Below, piece after piece: positions 1 to 10,134 of a DNA stretch of 64,000 nucleotides. The DNA is from Persicobacter diffluens. GTDB lineage: Bacteria; Bacteroidota; Bacteroidia; Cytophagales; Cyclobacteriaceae. Both the position numbers and the translations under genes were made by a program. Location of the stretch: NCBI RefSeq assembly GCF_036244895.1, contig NZ_BQKE01000003.1:739429-803428 (forward strand). The letters run 5' to 3'. The notes beneath the pieces were generated by a model, which ran no database searches, was not told the DNA's origin, and was given only the letters and a program-made list of their open reading frames with translations. The stretch's first letter is position 1. Each line of letters starts with the position of its first letter.

Positions 1-2
1 GT

Positions 3-419
3 CATCGTATCACCTTTATTTACGGACAACTTTTTGAGCATGATCAGCTAAATCATGAAACGCATGAAAATCTACATGAAATTTTTGGTTTGGTTAATAT
101 GGATGCCCTGAAGCATTTTGCTATGATGTGCAGGAAAGGCTATGCCACTGATGCGCAGGGGAATGATATTTACCGAGCAAATTTGCACAAATTAGCCCTT
201 CCGATCACTTTTATTTCAGGAGAGGAAAATGATTGTTTTCTACCCGCCAGTACGGAAAAAACGTTCAACACATTACGCAAAGCCAATCATCCAGATTTAT
301 ATAAACGTTATGTAATTCCAGATTATGGGCATATGGATTGTTTCTATGGAAAAAATGCGGTTCGGGATGTTTACCCTCATATTTTGGAACAATTAGAACA
401 AAATGCTACCCTTAGCTAA
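3..419 (+). CDS. Alpha/beta hydrolase domain, C-terminal part (gene runs off left edge)
   Basis: The reading frame is open from base 3, so the gene starts outside the window; a TTG at 90 is internal and not a credible start. The readable part begins HRITFIYGQLFEHDQLN and continues through LPITFISGEENDCFLP to a histidine in PDYGHMDCFYGK. This pattern (late strand, acidic residue, then GH near the end) is the C-terminal half of an alpha/beta hydrolase fold with its catalytic Asp and His. From memory it most resembles the hydrolase domain associated with cholesterol-oxidase-like GMC proteins. The nucleophile serine would lie upstream of the window. A separate GMC oxidoreductase lies 10 kb away on the other strand. 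Substrate is unknown. Confidence 0.75.
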   Translation, partial: HRITFIYGQLFEHDQLNHETHENLHEIFGLVNMDALKHFAMMCRKGYATDAQGNDIYRANLHKLALPITFISGEENDCFLPASTEKTFNTLRKANHPDLYKRYVIPDYGHMDCFYGKNAVRDVYPHILEQLEQNATLS

Positions 420-535
420 ATCAAAAAGATGGCAAACAGCCTTGGCCTCCACAATAAATCCATTTTTTAGTACTGATAAGGTTTAATTAATATGGGAGGC
501 GCTGTTTTTGTCTGATCCTTTGTCTTCATTTCTTA

Positions 536-693
536 GAAGGTGTTTAAAAGCTAAAATTCGCAGCGAAAATTTGAAGGATTGCAGAAGTGATACCCGATTA
601 TCTTGACGGAATAGCTCCGCTATTGTTGAAAAATTATCCAATTTCTTCCAATAATTCGAATTTGCTGCTGAATATTGTGCTTTTAAACAGACT
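536..693 (+). repeat. MITE-like dispersed repeat A, copy 1
   Basis: About 158 bp starting GAAGGTGTTTAAAAG and ending CTTTTAAACAGACT, with a central part containing ATTCGCAGCGAAAATTTG, GATTGCAGAAG and AATTATCCAA. The same sequence recurs at least eight more times in the window in both orientations. The ends are inverted repeats and flanks often show TA, as expected for a small non-autonomous element. Confidence 0.8.
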
Positions 694-699
694 TATAGT

Positions 700-893
700 C
701 CGGATCAATGATGTTTAAATCCTCGTTTAGCTGCAAGGCGGGAAAAATGATGGAATTTTTCCTATTTCATTTTTTACAAGAAAGCAGAGGAGAAAGCAAA
801 TTTGGGTCATTAAATCTGTAATTAGGGGTTTATTGATTTGATAATGGGTACATTAAGTTAATTCACTTGATTTATTGGTGAATAATTCGGACC
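700..893 (+). repeat. Dispersed repeat B, copy 1
   Basis: AT-rich block directly after repeat A. Its reverse complement matches 15412-15635 with many substitutions; shared words include CCTATTTC, GAATAATTCGG and CAAATTTG. Shorter, weaker matches lie near 10135-10200 and 24915-25005. No coding potential seen. It may be an old mobile element remnant. Confidence 0.55.
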
Positions 894-907
894 AAAAAGA
901 GAATTAC

Positions 908-937
908 AAAAAAAGCCGACATCATGCCGGCTTTTAG
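908..937 (-). terminator. Rho-independent terminator of the pyrophosphatase gene
   Basis: On the minus strand GCCGGC, a short loop and GTCGGC form a hairpin followed by eight Ts. It lies about 140 bases beyond the stop of the convergent minus-strand gene at 1077. A looser T-tract on the plus side could make it work both ways. Confidence 0.8.
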
Positions 938-1076
938 TTTTTTATTTTGGTGGTAGGTTTATAAATCACACCTTTAACTCTAAATTCAAAATAATGAAAA
1001 TGATACTCGATAATTATAAAGCCGCTGTCGGACTTTAGCCTGAAATTAATCCCCTATTGCCCACCTTTATTTAACT

Positions 1077-2684
1077 TTAATTACTGGCTGCCATAAGGTT
1101 AGGTACCAATTGCTTCTTACGCGAAACTACTCCCGGTAACCATACATTATCATTCTCCAGTTTCACCTCAAAGGCACGCTCAAATAGATCGGTTGCGGTA
1201 CCAAAAACAATTCCCTGCGAACCATTATTCAATATATCAGTCACTACGAATACAAACAGGTCGTAACCTTTATTTGCAATGGCCTCCTTAATGGCTTTTT
1301 CGTAGCTGTCTTTATTGTCCAAAATCCCTTTCACATCCACGGTATTAATTTGCGCAAGAGCCGTTTTGTATTCGCCCATTACAAATTCTTTCATATCCAT
1401 ATTGATGAGATCCTCTGGAGATTTATCACCCAACGAGGCGCCTGCAATCAACATTTCCATACCGTATTGTTCTGCATTTACTCCGGCAATTTTTGCCAGT
1501 TCAACAGCTGCATCAATGTCCTTTTGTGTACAGGTTGGGGATTTGAACAGTAAGGTATCAGAAATAATGGCACTTAACATCAAGCCCGCCATTGCAGGTT
1601 CAGGAAGTAATTCATTCTCCTTGTACATATCCATCAGGATAGTAGAAGAACACCCCACTCGCTCGGCACGGATCATTAAAGGTTCAATGGTAGAGAAATT
1701 CCCAAATTTATGGTGGTCCACAATTTCTAAAATCTCCGCTGTTTCAATGCCATCAATGGTCTGGGCCTTTTCATTATGATCTACCAAAATAACCTTCTGA
1801 CGGTCAATATTCTGAAGATCTTTGTTTTTGATCGTTGCAAAAACATGGCCTTCTTCATCCAAAACCGGGAAGTTGGTTTGATCCGCTTCTTTCATTAATC
1901 CTTCCACATATTCCACAGAATCTGTCGTGCGGAACATATAGAATGGATTACGATTCATTACCGAATGAACACTTACCGACTGGCTGATCAATTTAAATAC
2001 TTTGAAGAATCCATTGTTAACCTTCAACACCGGAATATCAAAACCGTTAAGGTCAGCCTCTTCTTCATAATTAATCGGACACCAAATAATTAAACCGATG
2101 TCCTGGCCTTTTACCTTGTCGATATTTTCTTTCAACAGCTCCAGAATAACGACATCTTTGCCTTCTCCATTATTCAAATTGTTCAAAGAAAGCAATTTCC
2201 CGGAGATTAAACCCTTAGGAAGGCTACCATTAATCAATTCACCTTGCACAGTTTCGGCTACATTTTCATAAGTAGTTTCAAACTGTTGGAAAATATTCAT
2301 TGTACTCATCTCCAGATAAGCATTCGCAATATCGGAAACATGCAGCATGGTCTCAATTTTCCCACTTTCATCCACCACCGGCAGACTGGAAATATTGGCC
2401 TTGGTTAAAACTTCTAGGGCTTGTTTCAGGGTGAAGTTATCCTTGATCACCTCCGTGCATCCGGATTTGATATCCTTCAGTTGCGGACGTACTGAATCTT
2501 GAAAATCGGGGGCTTCAACTTTAAAATGGTCCAGCACAAAAGCAGTCTCTTTATTCACCTCACCAAGGCGAACAGCTTTCGCGTTAATGTCTAATTTTTG
2601 CTTCAGGGCAGCATATGCCAATGCGGAACACACGGTGTCAGTATCCGGATTCTTATGTCCGAAAACCAAAATTTGATCCTTCAT
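1077..2684 (-). CDS. ppaC: CBS-domain manganese-dependent (family II) inorganic pyrophosphatase
   Basis: Hydrolyses pyrophosphate to two phosphates in the cytoplasm, driving biosynthetic reactions. The DHH-superfamily signature GHKNPDTDTVCSALAY is at about residue 8, and the second metal site VDHHKFGNF is near 325-335. The C-terminal DHHA2 region ends with the SRKKQLVP substrate-binding motif. Between the metal motifs lie two CBS repeats (one contains MLHVSDIANAY) and a middle segment expected to be DRTGG-like; in this subfamily the CBS region binds adenine nucleotides and regulates activity. The length of about 535 residues fits the CBS-containing form rather than the roughly 310-residue short form. 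ATG at 2684 is preferred over an in-frame TTG one codon upstream. It appears to be a single-gene unit with its own terminator at 908-937. Confidence 0.93.
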   Translation of the reverse strand: MKDQILVFGHKNPDTDTVCSALAYAALKQKLDINAKAVRLGEVNKETAFVLDHFKVEAPDFQDSVRPQLKDIKSGCTEVIKDNFTLKQALEVLTKANISSLPVVDESGKIETMLHVSDIANAYLEMSTMNIFQQFETTYENVAETVQGELINGSLPKGLISGKLLSLNNLNNGEGKDVVILELLKENIDKVKGQDIGLIIWCPINYEEEADLNGFDIPVLKVNNGFFKVFKLISQSVSVHSVMNRNPFYMFRTTDSVEYVEGLMKEADQTNFPVLDEEGHVFATIKNKDLQNIDRQKVILVDHNEKAQTIDGIETAEILEIVDHHKFGNFSTIEPLMIRAERVGCSSTILMDMYKENELLPEPAMAGLMLSAIISDTLLFKSPTCTQKDIDAAVELAKIAGVNAEQYGMEMLIAGASLGDKSPEDLINMDMKEFVMGEYKTALAQINTVDVKGILDNKDSYEKAIKEAIANKGYDLFVFVVTDILNNGSQGIVFGTATDLFERAFEVKLENDNVWLPGVVSRKKQLVPNLMAASN

Positions 2685-2972
2685 CAAGTACTTTATTTTG
2701 AGCTAAGGGCAATGCGGGGGCAATCTCCCTTAACCTCTGTGATGTTTTGTTTTTCAAAATTAACGATCAAAGCTAAACAAATATTTTGGGAATGGACAAT
2801 AATTTCGATTGGAACCCGCCTATTGCCAATTGAAAAGCCAATTCCTCAGGTAATATTTGAAGTATAGTAGAAGTAATAATGGATTATTTAAAGTGGAAAG
2901 ATGCTCTTACATAATAACGCTTCCCCAAAACCATTATTGGAATTTGAAAATTAAAAATTTTGACTGATGGTT

Positions 2973-3131
2973 AGAGCCTGTCAAAAAGCCCATCTTCGGC
3001 GCAAGTACGATTATTGGATGTAATTTGGATAATTTCTCAATTATGGTGCTCCTATTCTCTCAAAATAATCGGGGTATAGCTTCTGCCCTACTTCAAATTT
3101 TGCTGCGTATTTTGGCTTTTATACCCGCTAT
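2973..3131 (-). repeat. MITE-like dispersed repeat A, copy 2
   Basis: Reverse-complement copy. Minus-strand words CAAAATACGCAGCAAAATTTG-like, GATTATTTTGAGAGAATAG and GAGAAATTATCC-like match the family. The ends are degenerate. The rest of the 2685-3279 gap is AT-rich with no gene or clear terminator. Confidence 0.7.
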
Positions 3132-3279
3132 TATGACTTTTTTAAAAAACTTTATAAGCATAAATTATTTAGGATAGTATTGTAAATCAAGGTGTTACTA
3201 TTTCAGGTAAAATTATAGGGAAAAAAGCCCGGGTCATATTTTATTAAAAAGCCATAAATTAATACCTAAACACTATTGC

Positions 3280-6200
3280 CTAATCTTTATAAAGTCCATA
3301 AACTTCCAGCAACTCTGCTTTTTTCAGAATGAGATTCAATTGTGCTTCTAATACTTGCCGCTCACTTTGATAAACTTCGGCCTGTACTTTACGCCATTCT
3401 TTATTGGTGATCAGTTGATTTTCCAGTGCATCCCGCTTAATCCTTGCTTCCTCATGCCTGAAGTCCCTTGCTTTCTCGGCGACCATCAGCAATTCTTCAG
3501 CCAATTGTGATTCATCCTGAATTTGCAACAAACGGATTTGTTGTTCCTTCAATTTTTGATCCAGGCTTAAACCGGCCTGTTGCTGTTGCAGTTCCCTTAT
3601 TTTCACTTCTTTATTTTTGGCGCCCCAGGAAAAAATGGTCCAATTAAGGTTAAGTCCGATTAGGCCATTAAACTCAGGCACCACAGGCAATCCTCCCACA
3701 TAAATTCCCGATGCAAATAAGGTAAGATCAGGCAGATAGTCTAATTTTGATGCCTTAAGCCCCTGCTGCGCCATCTTTTCCAACCTTTGCGCCTGTTTCA
3801 CATTTACATTGTTCCGGCTACTCAGTTCCATGGCATTCATGATGGAATCCATAAAATTGGCCGTTGGTTGCTTTAAAAGCACCATCGTATCCAAGGGCCA
3901 GTTGAGCAGTTGAGCCAGTTCCCGCCGCAAATGCTGTTCCTCAATTTCGGCCTTTTTGCCCTCGGAAGATTGCTGAAGAGTTTTTGCCTCGAGCCCCATT
4001 TGGTAGGCCTTCAATAATTGACCAGAATTTACCGCATCAGAAGCCTCCCGCCATTCCTCCTCTGCAGCCTTCAACTGCTGTTCGAGCTCCTTTTTTTTAG
4101 ACTGGGCAATTAAAATTCCCAAATAAAGCTTGATGGTTCCAATGGAAATTCCGGAAATGGCCTCCTGGTATTGCAATTGACTTTCTAAATAATCCAACTC
4201 TGCTACTTTAACACCAGTTGATATTTTAAACAATTGTGTGATGGGTTGAAAAACACCGACTGACCCATATCCTGCAAATCGCCCCTCTTCCGGAATGGTC
4301 AATTCCGTATTTAGACCAATCGGAGGGATATTACCGATCAGAGGTAGATCGGTAATAGAGATTTCGGTATTGGTGGTTTTTTCTGAATGATACCAATAAA
4401 AAAAAGACCCATTGGCGCGAATCTGAGGCAGATATAGCTTTTTAGCCACGGCTACTTTCAGTGCCTTTTCCTGCATTTGTAGTTGAGCGGCATTAACCAA
4501 ATCGTTTTGTTGATAGGCCAACTGAATCGTATTTTCCAGGCCAATCTGAGCTGTCTCCTGCCCCGGAGAAAGATGACTAAAACCCATTAAGAAGAGGATC
4601 ATTACCACCTTGGTGGAGATAGGACCTGATGGCGCTTTTAACAATAAATAATAAAGAATGGGCACCACTATTAAGGTCATAAACATAGCGAAAACCAATC
4701 CAAATGCAATGCAGGTCGCCAATGGAGCCCACATTTCACTGCCTGAAAGAATCATCGGCACTACCCCTACCGCAGCAGCCATGGTGGTAAGGAAAATAGG
4801 TCGAATTCTACGCTCTCCGGCTAAAATGGCGGCTTCCTTTACACTATGCCCCTCCTCTACCAGCAAATTGGCATAGTCCACTAGAATAATGGAATTCCTG
4901 ACAGTAACCCCTGCCAGGGAAGCCAGCCCGACAAAAGCGGTGAAGCCGAAGGGATAGCCCAGCAAAGCCAGGCCAATTAAAGCGCCCGGAATACAAAATG
5001 GAATAGCCACCAGCACCAAAAAAACTTCCTTCAGCTTTTTGAACTGAAAAAGTATAATGAGAAAGATGAGCACTACACTTAAGGAGACAGCCAAATACAT
5101 TTCTGAGAAGGTTTCTATTTGATCTTCAAACTCGCCACCATATTCAATTTGATAAGCCGGCGGCAGGGGCAGTGCTTCTATTTGGGCTTTTACCGCAGCT
5201 AATTGTTCTGAAGGATACGCCTCCTGCTGATGGCGACAGAGAATCGTCAGGCATCGCCGGCCGTTGCGGTGTTTGATATTTGATCGCTGCCAGGAAGGGG
5301 ATAAGGTGGCCACCTGATATAGCGGAAATTTTTGCTGAGTCAGAGGCGCCACTAAATAGGTTTCTTCTACCGCCCTGAAATTTTGCCGCCTATCCGAGGC
5401 CTCTCGTAATATAATATCGAGGCTCCTGTCTCCTTGATAATAATTGCTAACCTTTAAGCCGGATAAAGCGACCTGGAGAAATTTGCCAATGGTTGCATTG
5501 GTTACCCCCAATCGGTTGGCGATCCAATCTTTCTCCTCGATTTGAAGACTGAAAATGGGATTTTTAAAATCAGCCTCCACCCGATAAGCAGAAGGAAGTT
5601 GCGCAAATATATGCTTCACCTGTTGTCCTATACCCTCCAGGGTTTTCAGGTCATCTCCATAAATCCTGATTTCTACCGGGGCGTCGTGGGTCACTCCCTG
5701 TTGCATTTGTTTAGCCAATACCAGCCCTTCAGGAACCCATAAATCAATTTCCTTTTCCAAGGCTTTCACCCATTCGGCGGTAGCAGCTACAGAGGTCGTA
5801 TTTACTAAAATTTGGGCATAATTGCTTTTGGGGAATTCCGGGGCAAAATTGTAATAAAACCGGGGTGCCGCCTGCCCCACAAAAGAGGTATAATTCACCA
5901 GCCGACTATCGGACTTAATCTTAGCTTCAATACGCTGACAAGCCTGGTTCGTACTTTCTAAATTCGTACCCTCCGGCATAAAAAGCTCGATCACAAATTG
6001 ATCCCGTTCCGCAGCAGGAAACAGTTTTTGATGAATAAACAAAAATGCAATACCGCCCACCAGCAGAAATAAGACCGAAGCGAATAATGCCAAAGGAATA
6101 TTTTTGAAACTTTTTAGTAAAACCGCGTTGTAGACTTCCTGCAACCGGTCCAGTAAACCTTTCTTTTCATTACCCCCCTCATGAATCCCCTTTTTTATGA

Positions 6201-7668
6201 AATGGTGGCAAAGCAGGGGCGTTAGGAACATGGCCACAAAATAGGAGCTGGAAATCGCAATGGCAACTGTGATGGGCAATGAAAATATAAACTCCCCAAC
6301 ATAGCCGGTGAGCATTACCAGGGGAAGAAAGGAACCAATTATTGTTAACGAGGCCGTTAATACGGGTATTTTTAGATCATTGGCAGCACGCCAGGCGGCC
6401 TCAAATGTGGAAAAACCCTCATCCAGTTTTTCAACATAATTATCTGCAATAACGACCGCATCGTCTACCAGCATGCCCAATACCACAATTAGGGAAGCCA
6501 GGGAAACCTGCTGTAACTCAATCCCAAAAGCCTGAAGCAGGGAGAAAGTGAGCGCCACGGTTACTGGAATAGCCACCGCACTGATGATGGCCACCCGAAA
6601 TGGTAGAAGTAGGATAATGACCAAAACAACCGCGATAATGGCGATGAAAAATTCTTCAATGAATTTATCTACCGCATCTTCTACATTTTTAGGCTGATTT
6701 ACAATGTAATCTATCTGGACGTCATCCGGTAATAATCTTTGCGCCTCAGCCAGGGCCTCTTCCACCTTTTCCCCAAAGGAGACAATATTGTTCCCCTCCA
6801 GCATTTCAACTGAAAGTAATAAGGCCGTTTGTCCGTTTACCCGAATATGGCTGGCAGCTTTTTCCTCTGCCAAATACACTTTCGCAATATCTTGTACCTG
6901 CACCGTTCCGCCTGATGGACTTAAACCAATAAGCTGATCCCGGACATTTTCCAATGACCGGAAAACCGATTTTTCATGCAAGGGTATTTTTTGACTACCT
7001 ACCTCCAGTTGCCCCGCAGGATAGACATAATTGTCCCCCTTCAAACTTAAGAAGAGGCTATTCAGATTAAAGCCATATTGGCTCATTTTCTCTAAATCCA
7101 CATCAATATAAACGGCCTCCCCTTGCTCCCCTACCCGGCTCATGCGGGAAACCTCCGGCACCATCCGTAAATGACTTTCAATTTTTTCAAGATAATTGGA
7201 CAATTCAACCATATCCCGGCTTGCTGATCGCACGCCAAGAAGCAAGGCAATGGTTTCCCCAAAACCCGTTTCCACTACTGGACCTAAAACCGTAGGAGGG
7301 AGTTCAGCCTGTTTGAGCAAATTCAGTTGATGCTGCAAGGTGGACCAAAATTTATCGGGATCTGTCACATTCTTCTCCAATTCTACCACCACATACCCCA
7401 TAGCGGGGCGGGCATTAGAAAAAGTCTTGCTTTTCCGAACTTCTTTAAAGGAAAATAACAGCTGCTCTATTTTATTGACTACCTGCTGTTCAACTTCCAG
7501 GCTTTCAGCGCCCGGGTAGGCGAAAACAACCAATCCTTGTCTGACATTAAACTGAGGATCCTCCCTTCGGGACATGTTTAACAAGGCAAATAAACCTCCA
7601 CATAAAATCATGAAGGTGAGGCTGAGCGTTACCTGCCGATTAATGATAGCGGCTTTAATGAGACTCAT
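3280..7668 (-). CDS. RND efflux permease fused to a C-terminal TolC-like outer-membrane domain
   Basis: Proton-driven exporter of the RND superfamily. Residues 1 to about 1020 are the inner-membrane pump: an N-terminal membrane helix, two large periplasmic loops and two six-helix bundles. The fourth helix carries GMLVDDAVVIADN, with the paired aspartates of the proton relay, and the second bundle carries GVTVRNSIILVDYANL. After about residue 1030 a new hydrophobic stretch (VVMILFLMGFSHLS) leads into a region of about 400 residues with TolC-like coiled-coil repeats, starting GLENTIQLAYQQNDLVNAA. One chain would therefore supply both pump and outer-membrane channel. The start is ATG at 7668, overlapping the adaptor gene by 14 bases, which suggests translational coupling. 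Hydrophobic-drug (HAE1-like) substrates are more likely than metals, but the substrate cannot be read from sequence. Confidence 0.9.
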   Translation of the reverse strand: MSLIKAAIINRQVTLSLTFMILCGGLFALLNMSRREDPQFNVRQGLVVFAYPGAESLEVEQQVVNKIEQLLFSFKEVRKSKTFSNARPAMGYVVVELEKNVTDPDKFWSTLQHQLNLLKQAELPPTVLGPVVETGFGETIALLLGVRSASRDMVELSNYLEKIESHLRMVPEVSRMSRVGEQGEAVYIDVDLEKMSQYGFNLNSLFLSLKGDNYVYPAGQLEVGSQKIPLHEKSVFRSLENVRDQLIGLSPSGGTVQVQDIAKVYLAEEKAASHIRVNGQTALLLSVEMLEGNNIVSFGEKVEEALAEAQRLLPDDVQIDYIVNQPKNVEDAVDKFIEEFFIAIIAVVLVIILLLPFRVAIISAVAIPVTVALTFSLLQAFGIELQQVSLASLIVVLGMLVDDAVVIADNYVEKLDEGFSTFEAAWRAANDLKIPVLTASLTIIGSFLPLVMLTGYVGEFIFSLPITVAIAISSSYFVAMFLTPLLCHHFIKKGIHEGGNEKKGLLDRLQEVYNAVLLKSFKNIPLALFASVLFLLVGGIAFLFIHQKLFPAAERDQFVIELFMPEGTNLESTNQACQRIEAKIKSDSRLVNYTSFVGQAAPRFYYNFAPEFPKSNYAQILVNTTSVAATAEWVKALEKEIDLWVPEGLVLAKQMQQGVTHDAPVEIRIYGDDLKTLEGIGQQVKHIFAQLPSAYRVEADFKNPIFSLQIEEKDWIANRLGVTNATIGKFLQVALSGLKVSNYYQGDRSLDIILREASDRRQNFRAVEETYLVAPLTQQKFPLYQVATLSPSWQRSNIKHRNGRRCLTILCRHQQEAYPSEQLAAVKAQIEALPLPPAYQIEYGGEFEDQIETFSEMYLAVSLSVVLIFLIILFQFKKLKEVFLVLVAIPFCIPGALIGLALLGYPFGFTAFVGLASLAGVTVRNSIILVDYANLLVEEGHSVKEAAILAGERRIRPIFLTTMAAAVGVVPMILSGSEMWAPLATCIAFGLVFAMFMTLIVVPILYYLLLKAPSGPISTKVVMILFLMGFSHLSPGQETAQIGLENTIQLAYQQNDLVNAAQLQMQEKALKVAVAKKLYLPQIRANGSFFYWYHSEKTTNTEISITDLPLIGNIPPIGLNTELTIPEEGRFAGYGSVGVFQPITQLFKISTGVKVAELDYLESQLQYQEAISGISIGTIKLYLGILIAQSKKKELEQQLKAAEEEWREASDAVNSGQLLKAYQMGLEAKTLQQSSEGKKAEIEEQHLRRELAQLLNWPLDTMVLLKQPTANFMDSIMNAMELSSRNNVNVKQAQRLEKMAQQGLKASKLDYLPDLTLFASGIYVGGLPVVPEFNGLIGLNLNWTIFSWGAKNKEVKIRELQQQQAGLSLDQKLKEQQIRLLQIQDESQLAEELLMVAEKARDFRHEEARIKRDALENQLITNKEWRKVQAEVYQSERQVLEAQLNLILKKAELLEVYGLYKD

Positions 7669-8683
7669 GCGACAAAACATTTAGGGTGGCACCATCATGA
7701 AGTTTCCATTGGCCGGCAATAATGAGACTATCGCCCTCCTGCAACCCTTTTTCCACCACTAAACCTAAGCCTGAAAGTTCTTCCCCAACAATTCTTTGTC
7801 GAAAAGCTTTCCCTTTTTTGACTAAAAATACAAACCGATCCCCTTTTTCATCAGGGACAATATACTCCACAGGTACTACAATTTGCGGCGCTTGTTCGCC
7901 CTGACTGATCATAACCTGTGCGACCATGCCCGGCTTAATTCCCCTTTCTTTGGATTCAAGAGTTGCCTCCACCTTAAAGGTCCGACTTAAGGGATCCGCC
8001 GTAGGGAAAATTTTGTTTATCCTCGCCAAATAAAGGCTATCACTTCTATCGGGTACTTTATAATTGATGAGCATCCCCTGACGCAAATCTCCTATCCGGG
8101 CCTCAGGAACATTGAATTGAAGGCTTAATCCGGTAATTGGAATGATGGTCATAACCGGAATACCTTCTTTTACAGCCTCTCCCGAATTAAATAATACCCG
8201 CTTGACCATTCCAGGGTAAGGCGCGATGATTTCGGTATACTGAAGCTGATTTTTTTGGACCACCAAATTAGCCTCAGCCTCCGCTTTGAGCGTTTTAATT
8301 TTTTGAAAATCCGATTCCGTAAGCGATTGCCGATCATACATATTTTTTAATCGCTCATACTCACTATTGGCCTGATCCAATTTGCGCTTTGCTACCCGTA
8401 GCCCTTCTTTATATTCATCTTGCTTCAACAGGGCCAATCGCTGACCTTTTTCAAAATGATCGCCCGCAGACAGGGACAGTTCGTGAATTTTCCCCGGTAC
8501 TAAAAAGGAAAGCCTTCGTTCACTTTCCACTTTTATTGCGCCACTCAGATTGATTTTTCGAAGCACCTTTTGCTTACTGATGATTGTAGTTTTTACCGCA
8601 ATAGATTGCTGTTCCTTCACTTCAACAGGTTTGGAATTACAGCAAAATAAAAGGCTAAGAAGCGTAAAAAGTAGGGCGCGCAT
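7655..8683 (-). CDS. RND periplasmic adaptor (HlyD/MFP family) lipoprotein
   Basis: Membrane-fusion protein that bridges the RND pump and the outer membrane. From ATG 8683 the protein starts MRALLFTLLSLLFCCNSKP, a lipoprotein signal with a cysteine just after the hydrophobic core. Longer in-frame starts up to 8752 would hide this signal. A barrel-sandwich half motif (LSFLVPGKIHELSLSAG) is followed by a coiled-coil hairpin (RKLDQANSEYERLKNMYDRQ) and the second half motif (IIAPYPGMVKRVLFNSG), then beta-barrel and membrane-proximal regions. The stop codon lies inside the downstream permease gene, so the two form one operon. The outer-membrane component appears to be supplied by the fused permease. 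Confidence 0.92.
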   Translation of the reverse strand: MRALLFTLLSLLFCCNSKPVEVKEQQSIAVKTTIISKQKVLRKINLSGAIKVESERRLSFLVPGKIHELSLSAGDHFEKGQRLALLKQDEYKEGLRVAKRKLDQANSEYERLKNMYDRQSLTESDFQKIKTLKAEAEANLVVQKNQLQYTEIIAPYPGMVKRVLFNSGEAVKEGIPVMTIIPITGLSLQFNVPEARIGDLRQGMLINYKVPDRSDSLYLARINKIFPTADPLSRTFKVEATLESKERGIKPGMVAQVMISQGEQAPQIVVPVEYIVPDEKGDRFVFLVKKGKAFRQRIVGEELSGLGLVVEKGLQEGDSLIIAGQWKLHDGATLNVLSHESH

Positions 8684-8760
8684 GCAGGTAGAGGTTAAAA
8701 ACAGAAGTCGTATATCACTTTTTATTACAGTAAAAAGGTTAAATAGTTTCATTTAGACAT

Positions 8761-8788
8761 AAAAAAAGCGAACCGAAGTCCGCCTTTT
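8761..8788 (-). terminator. Rho-independent terminator between lipoprotein and efflux operon
   Basis: On the minus strand GCGGAC-TTCG-GTTCGC is a six-pair stem with a TTCG tetraloop followed by seven Ts. It ends the malectin-like lipoprotein transcript and separates it from the efflux operon. Confidence 0.85.
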
Positions 8789-8803
8789 ATGGCCAATCAC
8801 ACA

Positions 8804-9697
8804 TTATTCAATTTTTCGAATAGAAAGCGCTGAGACTTTAGGGTAATCTTTTCCTTTCTCCCCCAGGTAAAAATGAATGTTAATCAAACCTTCAGTAACG
8901 GTCACAGGGTATTCTCTATTGATGGCGAAGAATTTTCCGGTACCATCAGCACGGGTATTGAGAGCATTGGCCACCTTCCAAATATCAAATTCCTTTTCCA
9001 CATTCACCTCATTGATATCTATATCAAACCTCCTTTGGGCTCCGCCATTCCAGGCATTTTCGGAGAATAATAATTCTACTATATAATTTCCATCTTCCAC
9101 CGCGAACTCATAAAAAAAGTCCTCTCCATATCTTTCCGTCACAAATAGTTCTCGCATAGAGGTATTATCAATGGCCTGATCCGGAAACCAAACGTGAACA
9201 ATGCCATCCGAAAAATTATTATCCGGAGAGAAAATTTCATCAAAGTTGTTAGTAAATTCTGAATCACCTCCAGCATTAACATTTATAAATGGAATTCCTT
9301 GTTCCACATCCAATAAATGCCAATTTATAAATGCCTCATCCATGGTGGAGGAATCTCCGGCCATCATCGCCGTAACTTTGGATAAAACAGAATAACGCCT
9401 TTGGGGAAGATTGCCAAAATTACCACTTATTGCACCTGTTGCTCGATCCATCGACAGGCCCACAGGCAATACGTCTACGGACCACTCCACACCATCATTG
9501 GCATCGGATAAATTTAAATCGAGGGAGAAAGGATCTCCGGCGCGGACCTGAAGAATTTGTTGTGTAGGATCCACTATTTCCAATTGAACCGGGGCAGGAG
9601 TTGGACTTGGGTTTGGGTCATCCGATGAATCAGATCCACAGGAGGCGAAGAGCATTCCGCCGATAATTGCTAAGGGTAATAGTTTGTCGAATTTCAT
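8804..9697 (-). CDS. Lipoprotein with putative-Ig and malectin-like domains
   Basis: Probable surface or periplasmic carbohydrate-binding lipoprotein. ATG 9697 gives MKFDKLLPLAIIGGMLFASC, a lipobox ending in FASC, followed by a Ser/Asp/Pro-rich linker. Longer starts to 9781 add an unlikely leader. Residues about 45-125 read like a cadherin/He_PIG-type Ig domain (GLSMDRATGAISGNFGNLP). From about 135 to the end a malectin-like fold is suggested by PFINVNAGGD, EDFFYEFAVEDGNYIVELLF and the closing FYLGEKGKDYPKVSALSI. The family often binds di- or oligosaccharides; the ligand here is unknown. It appears to be a single transcription unit with a terminator at 8761-8788. Confidence 0.8.
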   Translation of the reverse strand: MKFDKLLPLAIIGGMLFASCGSDSSDDPNPSPTPAPVQLEIVDPTQQILQVRAGDPFSLDLNLSDANDGVEWSVDVLPVGLSMDRATGAISGNFGNLPQRRYSVLSKVTAMMAGDSSTMDEAFINWHLLDVEQGIPFINVNAGGDSEFTNNFDEIFSPDNNFSDGIVHVWFPDQAIDNTSMRELFVTERYGEDFFYEFAVEDGNYIVELLFSENAWNGGAQRRFDIDINEVNVEKEFDIWKVANALNTRADGTGKFFAINREYPVTVTEGLINIHFYLGEKGKDYPKVSALSIRKIE

Positions 9698-10134
9698 AAT
9701 AATGTGTTTTTGGAAAAGGAAGATTCTTCGAACGCGTACCACAATGTTAATAGTAATCAAATTTGGATTCCGCATTTGCAAAATTTAAGAATTTGAAAAT
9801 ATGCGATTAGATACAATATTCGTAGAAATTGCCCTTTATAATTTGGCTATTTATAACAATAAAAGTCGCTCTCCTCCTATTAGTTAAGGAGTGAAAAATG
9901 ATTTTTTATGAACATAAGATTTTGAGGATAAACAAGAATTAATGGGGAGAAAAATTAGGGGCTTGCTCCTTAGACCACATGAAATAAATGCGCATTCATC
10001 CGGGATAGATGATAATTGAGCCGCAGCATATACCAACGGTTTTTGTGTTCCAACATAAAGGTTTGATGACGATTTCTTTTGGGCTTTGATTTTCATTATC
10101 AATTATTGGAACAGGTTTGCTTTCAACTCATTCA

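Noticed and set aside
9884..10102. 72-codon minus-strand frame
   Set aside because: No homology-like features, no signal or helix pattern, and it lies in repeat-rich AT DNA.
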